From a virus: a DNA stretch of 64,000 bases. Below are positions 24,527 through 33,070 of this stretch, piece by piece. Within the stretch, counting starts at the first letter, position 1. Every line of letters starts with the position of its first letter. A model generated the notes under the pieces. The model was not told the DNA's origin. It searched no databases and worked only from the letters and a program-made list of their open reading frames with translations. A program made the translations under genes and the position numbers. The stretch is from positions 1 to 64,000 of IMG/VR virus record IMGVR_UViG_3300032296_002019. One strand, 5' to 3'.

Positions 24527-24802
24527 TCAAAAAAATTTAGACCCCTCCTCATAATAAAGATTATCGTCTGCCCATATAGGAGTTTTTTCTCCTACATAAG
24601 CTCCTTCCACATTGTAGTAAAAATAATCTAGTGCGTCCTCCTGACTCATTCCCTCTGCAATTAAAATGTCAATACACTTTTTAATAGAGTATATAAGTCT
24701 CTCAGATCTTTGATGATACCCTATAACTGCATCATCGAAACCATCAGCTATCAAAAACTCTGTCTCAGGATATGCCTCCTTTAAAGCCTCCAGTAAGTTC
24801 AT
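24527..24802 (-). CDS. Hypothetical protein (91 aa)
   Basis: Small acidic soluble protein starting MNLLEALKEAYPETEF. Not recognised. It follows the methyltransferase gene by five bases in the same direction. Confidence 0.6.
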   Translation of the reverse strand: MNLLEALKEAYPETEFLIADGFDDAVIGYHQRSERLIYSIKKCIDILIAEGMSQEDALDYFYYNVEGAYVGEKTPIWADDNLYYEEGSKFF

Positions 24803-24807
24803 CTTGT

Positions 24808-25491
24808 TTATTTTTTTATAAAGCAGCCCCAGAAATAAAATAAAAATTTATCGTAGTAAAACTTTTCCAAACCGTTTCTTTGAACAGCTTCTTTAACTGA
24901 TTCATAAGAACACTCAAATAAATGGGGCCACTGCCAGTACTCTCTAGCTTCCATAAACAGGGCTTCTTGGGACTCATCTTTATAATCATGAAGTATTATA
25001 ACATCTCCAGATTTTAAATAATCTGAGAACACATTAAACTCTCTTGTCTTATCTCCTCCATCACAAATCATTAGTGTTGTTCCTTCTTTTTGAATTAGAC
25101 CTTTAATCTCTTCATGTGTCTTTTCATCAAAACAATCCGCTACTCTAAAATCCATATAAGGCCTTTTTTGAGCTGCAGTGTTTATACTTGGGTTTATATC
25201 ATATGAAACAAAAGAAGCACTTTCTTTTTTGCTGTCATAGACATAACTAGATAGTCCTCCGTTGTAAGATCCTATTTCTACTATATTGTCAAACCTTTCT
25301 AGCCAATCTTTAGACAGAGCTAGATACACTCCCATTACTTGAGATACTTGTATCTGATCATAAAAATTAAGCCTTTGATAAGGATGAGAAGCATGCCATC
25401 TAACTGGTTGACTGAATTGTATTTTTGGGCTACAGTGGATGTTTAAAAGATGGTTAAACATCTGGGCATTGAAATTGAATAACTCTTCCAT
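24808..25491 (-). CDS. Class I SAM-dependent methyltransferase-like protein (227 aa)
   Basis: VEIGSYNGGLSSYV (residues about 70-83) is a motif I SAM-binding loop. VSYDINP follows as the acidic end of strand 2, and TLMICDGGDKTREF plus GDVIILHDY form motifs IV and V. The layout resembles the CmcI/macrocin O-methyltransferase group, often linked to sugar or small-molecule methylation. Substrate unknown; it could belong with the glycan-modifying genes elsewhere in the window. Confidence 0.75.
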   Translation of the reverse strand: MEELFNFNAQMFNHLLNIHCSPKIQFSQPVRWHASHPYQRLNFYDQIQVSQVMGVYLALSKDWLERFDNIVEIGSYNGGLSSYVYDSKKESASFVSYDINPSINTAAQKRPYMDFRVADCFDEKTHEEIKGLIQKEGTTLMICDGGDKTREFNVFSDYLKSGDVIILHDYKDESQEALFMEAREYWQWPHLFECSYESVKEAVQRNGLEKFYYDKFLFYFWGCFIKK

Positions 25492-25503
25492 TTTTTATTT
25501 TTT

Positions 25504-26712
25504 TTAGTCGCAAAATATTGGGGCTTTTATTGTCATTCCTCTTCTGGAATCTAACAATTGAAAAGATTGCATTGGGGGTTCGTACGTACATCCTATACTC
25601 ATTGCATATGGATCATACCCTACTATAGATCCGTTTACTGTAGTTCTTACAGTTGGATAGCTGAGATTATGGTAGTGGTGAACAAAATTGTAAAAAGCTT
25701 TGCTTATTTGATCCATCCTCATCACATACTTATTCAGAGGCACTGTAAGCCCTCCTACACCACCTTGGAATTTAATTTGATGTCCATGAACTACCCTAAG
25801 CATGTTTCCATAAACATCTACTTCTGCGACTTCTGAATCAGGTATAGCCCATTGTATATTTTCTTTTTTGAAGTCATCTTTAAGTACGCTATACAATATG
25901 GTCTCATAGTTCATCCTGTAATCTACAGACGCTACCATCCTGTGTGTTATCCTGGCATGATTTCCTCTAGTACAAGCTATGACTATATCTTTAAAGTTTC
26001 CATACTCACATACAGTCTTAATGTATTTATTCAGGACTTCTCTTGCAAACAAGGTCTCTTCCATAGGAGACATGCTAGTTGTCATCTCACTATGATGATG
26101 CAGTTGACTATTCTCTAAAAAATCTCCCCCAAGAATTAAAACTAGATTTTCTATCTTTACGTCTCCCCTCTCTTTTTTTATCAGCTTTATTGTGTTTGCA
26201 GCACATGTCTCCATTCTCTTTTTTGCAATATCAGGATTGTACTCATTCAATCCATTTACAGTGGAGGGTACTATAAGTTTTCCAAAATGTCCGTCGCTTA
26301 TTTGAATTATAGCTGTTGCTTCATTTGGAGATTTAGACTTTAGATCTATCTTGGGAACTACTGTATTTACATTTGTAGTCTTAAGATTTAGAGCTATGTC
26401 ATATGCCTCAGATAATTTTTGATACTCTTTTACTACGCTGTCCAGTTGTTTTTTTAAACTGGTGATCTCAGCCTGCTCTCTCCTCATTAGAACGAGATCG
26501 TTTATCTCTAAAGTCTGCTCTTTTGTATCTGGGCTTTTTATACTAGATCTGAGGTGTCTACAGATGTGTCTAATTACTTCAGCAGTTACATTAAACAGAT
26601 TAGCAGTTTCGTTGTAATCGGAGTTTAACTTTTCTGGATTTTGTATTAGATACTTCTTTATTTCCTCGTTACGTTCTTTAACGTCGACTTTACCTTTATT
26701 TTTTTTAGTCAT
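25504..26712 (-). CDS. HTH-coiled coil-calcineurin-like phosphoesterase (402 aa)
   Basis: The C-terminal 270 residues carry the metallophosphoesterase motifs in order: ISDGHFG, LGGDFLENSQLH, CTRGNHARITHR and VVHGHQ. All expected Asp, Asn and His metal ligands are present. An N-terminal part (about 1-65) looks like a helix-turn-helix (ETANLFNVTAEVIRHIC) and is joined by a coiled coil (ITSLKKQLDSVVKEYQKL). SbcD/Mre11-type nucleases share the fold, but there is no SbcC partner here. DNA-targeted phosphodiesterase is a reasonable guess. Confidence 0.8.
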   Translation of the reverse strand: MTKKNKGKVDVKERNEEIKKYLIQNPEKLNSDYNETANLFNVTAEVIRHICRHLRSSIKSPDTKEQTLEINDLVLMRREQAEITSLKKQLDSVVKEYQKLSEAYDIALNLKTTNVNTVVPKIDLKSKSPNEATAIIQISDGHFGKLIVPSTVNGLNEYNPDIAKKRMETCAANTIKLIKKERGDVKIENLVLILGGDFLENSQLHHHSEMTTSMSPMEETLFAREVLNKYIKTVCEYGNFKDIVIACTRGNHARITHRMVASVDYRMNYETILYSVLKDDFKKENIQWAIPDSEVAEVDVYGNMLRVVHGHQIKFQGGVGGLTVPLNKYVMRMDQISKAFYNFVHHYHNLSYPTVRTTVNGSIVGYDPYAMSIGCTYEPPMQSFQLLDSRRGMTIKAPIFCD

Positions 26713-26729
26713 AAACTGTTTTTAAATAA

Positions 26730-26930
26730 CTAGTCCCAAATTTTGTTTTCTAATTCAGAGCGTTTTTTTTCAGATAATTGTTTTACTTTTTCTATGCAGA
26801 GTTCAACAATAGAATTGTATAAATCTTTATTATTAGAATAAGGAAATATATTCTTTACTTGTTCAAGCTCCATTTCTACTTCTTTGAAGATTTCAAAGCC
26901 GAAAAGAGGTATGTTGTTTAATCTTGACAT
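26730..26930 (-). CDS. Hypothetical helical protein (66 aa)
   Basis: Charged helices (ELCIEKVKQLSEKKRSELEN). Could start at an internal Met near 26,873. Not recognised. Confidence 0.5.
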   Translation of the reverse strand: MSRLNNIPLFGFEIFKEVEMELEQVKNIFPYSNNKDLYNSIVELCIEKVKQLSEKKRSELENKIWD

Positions 26931-26956
26931 ATATAATAAATATAGAGTGGAAGCAT

Positions 26957-27175
26957 TTATTCACCACCATACTCCAGCTCAATCAGCAGGTCAATATAGT
27001 GCTTAGCTTTTTTTAAATCCTCTAGGCCATTCTTTTCCTTATGCCTCATTACGTACTTTATAACGTTTGCCTCTATAAAGGGGATGTCATTTTTATGGAT
27101 AAATTCTATAGGTTGTATAGAATATTTCTTGTAATGTGTACCGCCTTCCTGACGATCTGTTGGCTTCATATTCAA
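26957..27175 (-). CDS. DUF3310 family protein (72 aa)
   Basis: EGGTHYKKYSIQPIEFIHKN, NVIKYVMRHKEKNGLEDLKK and YIDLLIELE match DUF3310, a small family frequent in phages and sometimes annotated as nucleotide kinase-like. Length is normal. Biochemical role not established. Confidence 0.85.
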   Translation of the reverse strand: MNMKPTDRQEGGTHYKKYSIQPIEFIHKNDIPFIEANVIKYVMRHKEKNGLEDLKKAKHYIDLLIELEYGGE

Positions 27176-27183
27176 TCATTTAG

Positions 27184-27213
27184 ATAAAAAACCGGAGAGA
27201 TTTCTCCCTCCGG
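27184..27213 (-). terminator. Intrinsic terminator
   Basis: On the minus strand CCGGAG (27,213-27,208) pairs with CTCCGG (27,197-27,192), then a T run. It follows the stop at 27,222. Confidence 0.75.
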
Positions 27214-27221
27214 TATTTAGT

Positions 27222-27437
27222 TTAAAGAGCAGACTTTACCACGTAAGTTACTGTACGAGGATTCTTCGGGTTGCGTACTGATTCGATCTCCCAACCTTGC
27301 TCACGCAAATTGGTAATTCTAGCACGAAGATTCTTAGTTCCAAACATGCTTTCTGCTTGTTTTGCTGTGATCCTCTTTCTGTTACGAAGGAAGGTGAACA
27401 GCTTTTGTTGTTGGCTTTTTGTTTTTTTTGTTGCCAT
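27222..27437 (-). CDS. Winged-helix/HTH protein (71 aa)
   Basis: RITAKQAESMFGTKNLRARI is a helix-turn-helix; TNLREQGWEIES and RTVTYVV form the wing. A basic N terminus (ATKKTKSQQQK) precedes it. Such small winged-helix proteins are common in Bacteroidetes phages and probably bind DNA. It ends in its own terminator, so it likely sets the end of an operon. Confidence 0.75.
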   Translation of the reverse strand: MATKKTKSQQQKLFTFLRNRKRITAKQAESMFGTKNLRARITNLREQGWEIESVRNPKNPRTVTYVVKSAL

Positions 27438-27467
27438 AACCTGGGTTTAATTGTTAATAAAAAAATC

Positions 27468-28622
27468 TTAACTGTGGAAGCCTATCTTCGGCCTTTCTTC
27501 TTGAATAACAGAAACTTCTTCTTCTATATTGTAGATTTCTGTTAATGTGAGAGGCTTGGACGTTCTTTGGGGTTTACCTATGTTTTCTAATAATTTATTT
27601 GAAGCTTCTGCACTAAGAGGGTCAAATTTCCATTCTGCAATAAGCCTTCCCTTTCTCAATAGTGCTTTGTCTATTCTATCTCTGCTTGTATTAAATGTGG
27701 CTATTACTTGTATTGACAGACAATCGCTGAGGATCCCGTCTGTCATATTTAAAAGATTAGCTACACTTTGTCTGCTAGAAGCGTCTCCTTCCCTATCTAA
27801 TACCACTTTTTCCGCATCTTCTATCACTAGGATAGAGTTAGTATGTTCCAACAGGAATGTCACAAAATCAGGACTAGATATACTTTCTGCCATAAATGGA
27901 GGCAGGAATATTATTTCTTTATTTACCAGACCGCATAAATGTCTTATGTAGTTTGTTTTACCTGTTCCTGGAACTCCGTGAAGTAGTACCAATCCTTTTC
28001 CTTTTTCTTCATTTAGTTTATCTAAGATTTTATTGTGAACCTTTACAAACTCTTCTCCATAGTGCAAAGGAATGTCTATATCAACAGGCTTTATAGATTG
28101 TTCCACAGTACCTAAACCAGCTCTTGTAGAAGTAACTAGGGATATTCTAGATTTGCCTACCGCAGCCATAATATACTTTGAAACCCCTTTTAATACGTCA
28201 GAAAGAAGATCATCGTTATTATAATATATCTGGAAGGTTGCGTAATCTATTTGAGTTTCTGATTCTTCGCTATCATAAAAACCAAATTCTAGATTTTTAG
28301 TGTACTTAGGAGATCCTTTGTATTTTATTGACACCAATATACCATCTTTCTCATACAGCTCCCCTGTTGGCTCCAATACATTTTTACCCACTCTTTTTGC
28401 TACCCATATCAACTCAAAGCCTTTTTTTGTAAAAAATGTATTTAAATTGATATTGTATTTGTTCTTAGAACTGTCACAGTAGGATGGCAGACATTTATAC
28501 TTATCAACATAATAGTTACCTATAGGAAATTCATGTGGGTACTCAGTATCATAATAATTATGGGGATCTGACATCTCTACCTTTTTCACTCTATTCTTAT
28601 TTACTTTAAATCTCATAGTCAT
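27468..28622 (-). CDS. BCS1-like AAA+ ATPase (384 aa)
   Basis: The C-terminal half is an AAA+ module: Walker A GVPGTGKTNYI near residue 220, Walker B SILVIEDAE, sensor 1 VIATFN, and arginine-containing KALLRKGRL. The roughly 200-residue N-terminal part is not recognised and may select substrates. The arrangement resembles BCS1/FtsH-like classical AAA proteins rather than replication clamp loaders. Possible roles are protein unfolding or complex remodelling during infection. Start could be residue 3 (Met 28,616). Confidence 0.8.
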   Translation of the reverse strand: MTMRFKVNKNRVKKVEMSDPHNYYDTEYPHEFPIGNYYVDKYKCLPSYCDSSKNKYNINLNTFFTKKGFELIWVAKRVGKNVLEPTGELYEKDGILVSIKYKGSPKYTKNLEFGFYDSEESETQIDYATFQIYYNNDDLLSDVLKGVSKYIMAAVGKSRISLVTSTRAGLGTVEQSIKPVDIDIPLHYGEEFVKVHNKILDKLNEEKGKGLVLLHGVPGTGKTNYIRHLCGLVNKEIIFLPPFMAESISSPDFVTFLLEHTNSILVIEDAEKVVLDREGDASSRQSVANLLNMTDGILSDCLSIQVIATFNTSRDRIDKALLRKGRLIAEWKFDPLSAEASNKLLENIGKPQRTSKPLTLTEIYNIEEEVSVIQEERPKIGFHS

Positions 28623-28636
28623 AAACCTTATTTTAT

Positions 28637-29491
28637 TTATTCAGCACTCACAGCTCTTCCTACTTGAGTTAGCCAGTCTAGATTAGTTCTTACCAAGCTA
28701 TTCTTTTCTATAGCAGCAGTTAGCATGGTAGTGTCAGCTCCCAATGATTTTGCTAGAAATTCTAAAGCCTTTATGTCCTTAGGGAAGCAATGTCCACCAT
28801 ATCCATAGTCCCCATCAGGTCCTGGTACATCCCAGTGAGAATGTCCCAATCTATCATCATATCTAGCATATTCAATTACCTTGTCGTAATCTATATCTAG
28901 ATTTTTACATAAATAAAACATCTCATTTGCAAAAGCTACTTTGGTAGCTAGAAAAGTATTAGTCACATACTTTATCATTTCGGCAGTAGTGGAATCTGTT
29001 TTAATTATATTAACTTTAGGAAATGCTTTAGCGAATATATGCTTTACTTCTGAGGATACTTTTCTATCTCCTCCTATTATTATTCTTGATTGATTTTTAT
29101 AATCTTCTACTGCGTTAGCTTCTGTTAAGAATTCCGGATTAAAAACTATAGACAGATTCTTATATTCTTTATTTAAACTCTTGGTTGTTCCTGGGGGTAT
29201 AGTGGATTTTAATATTACTACTATATCCTTGTTGTTAAGTTTAACTGCTTCGCTAAGTTCAGATAACACACTTCTAACTATTGACAAATCGCACTCTCCA
29301 TTCTTTTTCATAGGAGTTGGTACACATAGAAAAATATGTTTAGTAAGAACAGTTAATTTTTCAATAGAGTCTACGTTTACATTTTTAGATTTGTCTTTGT
29401 CGTAAGTGTAGATATTGAAATAATTCTTCATACCCTCTCTAACAGCAGATCCTACAAAACCCTGTCCGATAATTCCTATTGTCTCTTTCAC
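28637..29491 (-). CDS. UDP-glucose/GDP-mannose dehydrogenase-like, short form (284 aa)
   Basis: The N-terminal NAD-binding loop is GIIGQGFVGSAV. LCVPTP, STIPPGTT and FNPEFLTEANAV follow, and the catalytic Cys lies in GYGGHCFPKDIKAL. It therefore has the NAD-binding and central domains, but it stops about 100 residues short of normal (usually around 390-450 aa): the C-terminal sugar-nucleotide domain is missing. It would oxidise a UDP-sugar to a uronic acid; whether the short form is active is open. It likely serves the glycan-making genes at 42-53 kb. Confidence 0.85.
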   Translation of the reverse strand: MKETIGIIGQGFVGSAVREGMKNYFNIYTYDKDKSKNVNVDSIEKLTVLTKHIFLCVPTPMKKNGECDLSIVRSVLSELSEAVKLNNKDIVVILKSTIPPGTTKSLNKEYKNLSIVFNPEFLTEANAVEDYKNQSRIIIGGDRKVSSEVKHIFAKAFPKVNIIKTDSTTAEMIKYVTNTFLATKVAFANEMFYLCKNLDIDYDKVIEYARYDDRLGHSHWDVPGPDGDYGYGGHCFPKDIKALEFLAKSLGADTTMLTAAIEKNSLVRTNLDWLTQVGRAVSAE

Positions 29492-29503
29492 TATATTATT
29501 TTT

Positions 29504-30568
29504 TTAATTACTTAATGGTGCTTTAATTGCTGGGTGGCACTGGTAGTTTTCAATAATGAAATCATCAATTTGAAATCCTTGTAGATTAGTCTTTAAAGGC
29601 CCTACCCCACACTCACCGGACTCTGTCTGCCAGAACTCAGTATTGATGTTTAGCTTAGGTAACTCATAAGGGACTCTGCTAATCTGTTCTTTAGCTTGCT
29701 CAATATGGTTGTTATACAAATGAACATCTCCCAAATTTCCAATCAACTCTTCAGGAACCATATTTACTTCCTTAGCAATTATCTCAAGCAACAATGCATA
29801 TGATGCTATATTAAATGGTAAACCAAGGAATGTATCTACCGAACGTTGATTCCACATTAAAGAAATTGCTCTTGTTGGTATAGATGATGCAATTTTACTA
29901 AGTTCATCCTCAGAAGTAATTGGTGTGATGTATTTTCTAACGTATGATAATTTTTCTCCTTCACTTAACTCTCTAGTATAAACTTGAAATCCATAATGAC
30001 AGGGTGGTAAAACCATTTGATCTAATTCACCTACATTCCAAGCACTAACTATTAATCTTCTTGAATCTGGGTTTGTTTTTAGTTCTGAGATTAGGTTTGC
30101 GATTTGGTCTATACATCCATATGAATGTGTTTCTGATGGTTCCCAATCTCTCCACTGCTTGCCATAAATCGGACCTAACTCACCCCACCTCTCTACAAAA
30201 TCTCTTTTTGCAAATCCCTTATCTCCTTTAATTTTATTGATGAATTCTTCTTTAGATTCCAGTCCATCAACGCATTCAGAATGCGCTCTTAAATAATTCT
30301 TATAAGCATCACCATCCCAAATATGGCAATCATTATCAACAAGATATTTGATATTAGTATCACCTCTCAAGAACCACAACAACTCTGTTACTATTGACTT
30401 CCACGCCATCTTTTTTGTAGTTAATAACGGAAACCCTTCCTTCATGTTGTGTCTAATTTGCCAACCGAAGATTGACTTCGTTCCTGTACCTGTACGGTCT
30501 TTCTTGTCTACACCGAAATGTAGAATATGATCTAATAGTTCTTTATACTGGCGATCAATTGAGTTCAT
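29504..30568 (-). CDS. thyA: Thymidylate synthase ThyA
   Basis: Clear ThyA: DRTGTGT and GWQIRHNMKEGFPLLTTK at the start, WFLRGDTN, WDGDAYK, the catalytic Cys in LPPCHYGFQV, the dUMP-binding DSRRLIVSAWN, and LPFNIASYA. At 354 aa it is longer than the usual 264 because of insertions in the middle, seen in some phage and bacterial forms. It makes dTMP from dUMP with methylene-tetrahydrofolate, acting with dUTPase and ribonucleotide reductase in this window. Confidence 0.97.
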   Translation of the reverse strand: MNSIDRQYKELLDHILHFGVDKKDRTGTGTKSIFGWQIRHNMKEGFPLLTTKKMAWKSIVTELLWFLRGDTNIKYLVDNDCHIWDGDAYKNYLRAHSECVDGLESKEEFINKIKGDKGFAKRDFVERWGELGPIYGKQWRDWEPSETHSYGCIDQIANLISELKTNPDSRRLIVSAWNVGELDQMVLPPCHYGFQVYTRELSEGEKLSYVRKYITPITSEDELSKIASSIPTRAISLMWNQRSVDTFLGLPFNIASYALLLEIIAKEVNMVPEELIGNLGDVHLYNNHIEQAKEQISRVPYELPKLNINTEFWQTESGECGVGPLKTNLQGFQIDDFIIENYQCHPAIKAPLSN

Positions 30569-30944
30569 TTATGTAAAGTTTATAACAGCTGTTCTCGGTT
30601 GTAAAGCTAATAAAATTTTCTTTCTGCTCCAAAATTTCTTTTATGGTAGTTGTCAACCATGTGTAATTGTATTTATTCCCATCCACAATAAGGCTTCTAC
30701 CTACAGCAGGTTCTTCATATTTATTCTTAAAAGTTCTATCTTCGTTCCATTCAATCCAAAACACAGTATCGCCTTTTTTTGTTAAGCCGTCACTTTCTCT
30801 AACTAACTTATATTTCCAAGGCCTACCTCCATGCTCTTCACAGTACAAATCTTCTGTTAATCCCTCCCTTATTATGACACGACACTCATGGCACAATGTT
30901 GCCCCTCTACCTCCGTTAAATTTATGTATAGGCTCTAGGCTCAT
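30555..30944 (-). CDS. Zinc-binding hypothetical protein (129 aa)
   Basis: N-terminal CHECRVII and CEEHGG suggest a metal site (C-x2-C ... C-x2-H). The rest is a soluble beta-rich domain. It overlaps thyA by 14 bases and the next gene by four bases. Not recognised. Confidence 0.6.
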   Translation of the reverse strand: MSLEPIHKFNGGRGATLCHECRVIIREGLTEDLYCEEHGGRPWKYKLVRESDGLTKKGDTVFWIEWNEDRTFKNKYEEPAVGRSLIVDGNKYNYTWLTTTIKEILEQKENFISFTTENSCYKLYINELN

Positions 30945-31210
30945 ACGTTTGCTTTTCTAAGTGTTCCTTTGTATTGATTTACACTGAGGGGTGTGCTAGG
31001 TTGAATAAGTTCCATTTTATCTGCATCTGTTTTCTTTACAACAAGCGGATGATATAGTTCTCCTTCATGCATAACAGTAATGGTACTAGGTACAAGCACT
31101 TCTTCTTTTGGTTCTTCTTTCTTTGGTACATAAGATGCTACTTTAGCTCCTACTACTCCGGCTGCAAATGCTGCTAGCCCTTTGAAAAATGATCTACGAT
31201 TGTTTTCCAT
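30941..31210 (-). CDS. Small Tat-signal protein (89 aa)
   Basis: The N terminus ENNRRSFFKGLAAFAAGVVG is a good twin-arginine signal: RRSFFK followed by a hydrophobic stretch with Ala and Gly. The mature part is about 60 residues with a Lys/Glu-rich linker. Tat signals mean export of a folded protein in bacteria. No cofactor motif is visible in the short mature part, so its function and need for Tat are unclear. Confidence 0.65.
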   Translation of the reverse strand: MENNRRSFFKGLAAFAAGVVGAKVASYVPKKEEPKEEVLVPSTITVMHEGELYHPLVVKKTDADKMELIQPSTPLSVNQYKGTLRKANV

Positions 31211-31262
31211 ACATTATAAAAATTAAAGTTAAGAAAGTTTTATTAATGCTCCAAAATTTATT

Positions 31263-31793
31263 TTACAATAAATGGCTATACTTGTCTTTTAATAGTTCTA
31301 TATCCCCAGAACACAAGGTAGGAGATATCTCATTTATCTCAGATCTGTCCATATTCCACCATTTCAACTTTAATAGAAACTCTATATCAGCATCACTAAA
31401 TCTTTTTCTTATTAGCTTAGCTGGGTTTCCTCCTATCAAAGAATAAGGTTCTACATCTTTAGTAACAACGCTATATGCAGCTAACACAGATCCATCCCCT
31501 ATTGTCACTCCGCTCATTATAACTACTCCTGTAGCTATCCAAACATCGTTTCCTATTGTCACATTTCCTTTAGTAGTTGGATGTCCCCACCCATTAAAAG
31601 CAGGAAACTTTTCTTTATTTATATGCCCAAAAGGATATGTTGAGATCCAATCAGTTCTATGATACGCTCCTACAAAAATAGTAACATCGTTTGCTATAGA
31701 ACAAAATTGACCGATGTTTATATCTTTACCGCTATCACCCCCTACAACTTTTATGTTGTTTGTTCCATATGTAAATTCCCCAGCGTTAATCAT
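31263..31793 (-). CDS. CatB-related hexapeptide O-acetyltransferase (176 aa)
   Basis: Left-handed beta-helix repeats: INIGQFCSIANDVTIF, NVTIGNDVWIATGVVIMSGVTIGDGS. The catalytic His is in AYHRTDW. The FNGWGHP and IGGNPAKLIRKRF segments are typical of the xenobiotic/CatB-type acetyltransferase branch. Such enzymes move acetyl from acetyl-CoA to sugars or antibiotics. In this window a sugar substrate in a capsule-like or virion glycan is most plausible. Confidence 0.85.
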   Translation of the reverse strand: MINAGEFTYGTNNIKVVGGDSGKDINIGQFCSIANDVTIFVGAYHRTDWISTYPFGHINKEKFPAFNGWGHPTTKGNVTIGNDVWIATGVVIMSGVTIGDGSVLAAYSVVTKDVEPYSLIGGNPAKLIRKRFSDADIEFLLKLKWWNMDRSEINEISPTLCSGDIELLKDKYSHLL

Positions 31794-31802
31794 CTTATTG
31801 CT

Positions 31803-32933
31803 TTAATGAGATTCTCCTACGTTATTTGTTTCTGAGTATATTAAATAGTCTGGATTAATAACTTTGGCTACTTTGTGTCTATCTCCGGACTGATCTTTTA
31901 CAACCACACCTTCTTCCGGTATTTTTGTCTTAGGTATGAAGTTATTGAAAACATACTTATCTTGGACAGCTTTACTCCACGGACCATAATAAAGTATTTT
32001 TACGTACTCCAATCCTAGAGAGTGCGTTATCACACTGAAAGAATTGAACACTTCCAGATATTCCCCATTTACATTAACATCGAATCCACAAAAGCTAATC
32101 TCTGGGATACCGTAATCATAGTTTTTTTGGATACCCGGCCCATATATCTCTCCATATAAAATAACACCCGTTCCTATTACATCTTCTGGTTTTCTTTCTT
32201 CTACTATGTTTTTTACGTATGCCCATAGATGATACTTTATATTGTACTTCCTCTCTATGTTATACCATACATTAGAATCGTAATATCCTTGTGAGTCAGA
32301 TCCTTTCTCAACATTATGAGATCCAACTACAAACTCATAGTATGCAAACTTGTTGCCAAACAATTTTTTTATCTTATCTAAGATAGATGGCTTCTCTTTT
32401 CTTACTATTCCGTATCTAGCATTAGTACCATGAATTTTTCTAGTAATCTCTACTATTTGCCCTTCAGTAAAAATATCTGGGACATTCTTTATATTAGGGA
32501 ACTTATAGTACTTATGGAAGTTAGAGTTTTCTTTGTATTTTATTTGCTTACCTGATGATAGAGAAATAGTTTTTATGGGAGGTTCGTACTTATATATTTT
32601 AAGTTTATCCATGAAATCATCTCCATCTTTACCTATCTTTCCTGCATATATCATAGGTATGATAAGACATTCAGAATAAACTCCTCTTAGTTTAATAGTC
32701 CTTACTCTATTACCTTTTCTTAGATAATCTTTTACTTTTAAAGACACTGCCATCTCTTCTGGTATGATGGCATCTGTAGTGGCTACTACAATTAGATTTC
32801 CTTTAGAGTGCATTCCTTTCTTCACTATACAATTCCAACCCTTTACCACAGCAAGTTCTATATGGTCGGAACCAGGAATAGGATTTATTTCATCTATTTT
32901 TGAGACGAAACATACTGAATTAGGATTTTCCAT
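31803..32933 (-). CDS. RNA ligase, DRB0094-like (376 aa)
   Basis: Start at Met 32,933 (MENPNSVCFVSKI); a Met further up lies inside the tRNA-Met gene. An N-terminal OB-fold part (SKIDEINPIPGSDHIELAVV) is joined to a nucleotidyltransferase domain: motif I TRKIHGTNARYG with the lysine that would be adenylated, VILYGEIYGPGIQ (motif III/IIIa), PEEGVVVKD (motif IV) and HKVAKVIN (motif V). The OB-N-terminal layout is that of the Deinococcus DRB0094 ligase group. Such ligases seal nicked RNA. It lies 28 bases downstream of a tRNA gene, so tRNA repair is a natural guess. Confidence 0.85.
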   Translation of the reverse strand: MENPNSVCFVSKIDEINPIPGSDHIELAVVKGWNCIVKKGMHSKGNLIVVATTDAIIPEEMAVSLKVKDYLRKGNRVRTIKLRGVYSECLIIPMIYAGKIGKDGDDFMDKLKIYKYEPPIKTISLSSGKQIKYKENSNFHKYYKFPNIKNVPDIFTEGQIVEITRKIHGTNARYGIVRKEKPSILDKIKKLFGNKFAYYEFVVGSHNVEKGSDSQGYYDSNVWYNIERKYNIKYHLWAYVKNIVEERKPEDVIGTGVILYGEIYGPGIQKNYDYGIPEISFCGFDVNVNGEYLEVFNSFSVITHSLGLEYVKILYYGPWSKAVQDKYVFNNFIPKTKIPEEGVVVKDQSGDRHKVAKVINPDYLIYSETNNVGESH

Positions 32934-32960
32934 ATCTGGTATAAATGTTGTTTTAAGAGT

Positions 32961-33037
32961 TGGTGGACTCACCTGGGCTTGAACCAGGGACCCTCTGATT
33001 ATGAGTCAGATGCTCTAACCAACTGAGCTATGAGTCC
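32961..33037 (-). tRNA. tRNA-Met(CAT)
   Basis: On the minus strand GGACTCA ... TGAGTCC forms the acceptor stem, with D-arm AGCTCAGTTGGTTAGAGC, anticodon loop CTCATAA (CAT) and a T-arm. The 3' CCA is encoded (32,963-32,961). The strong match to elongator tRNA-Met supports Met rather than Ile, though modified CAT (Ile2) cannot be excluded. Confidence 0.9.
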
Positions 33038-33070
33038 GGTGCTGTTGTTCTATTGACTAATTTTTATTTT

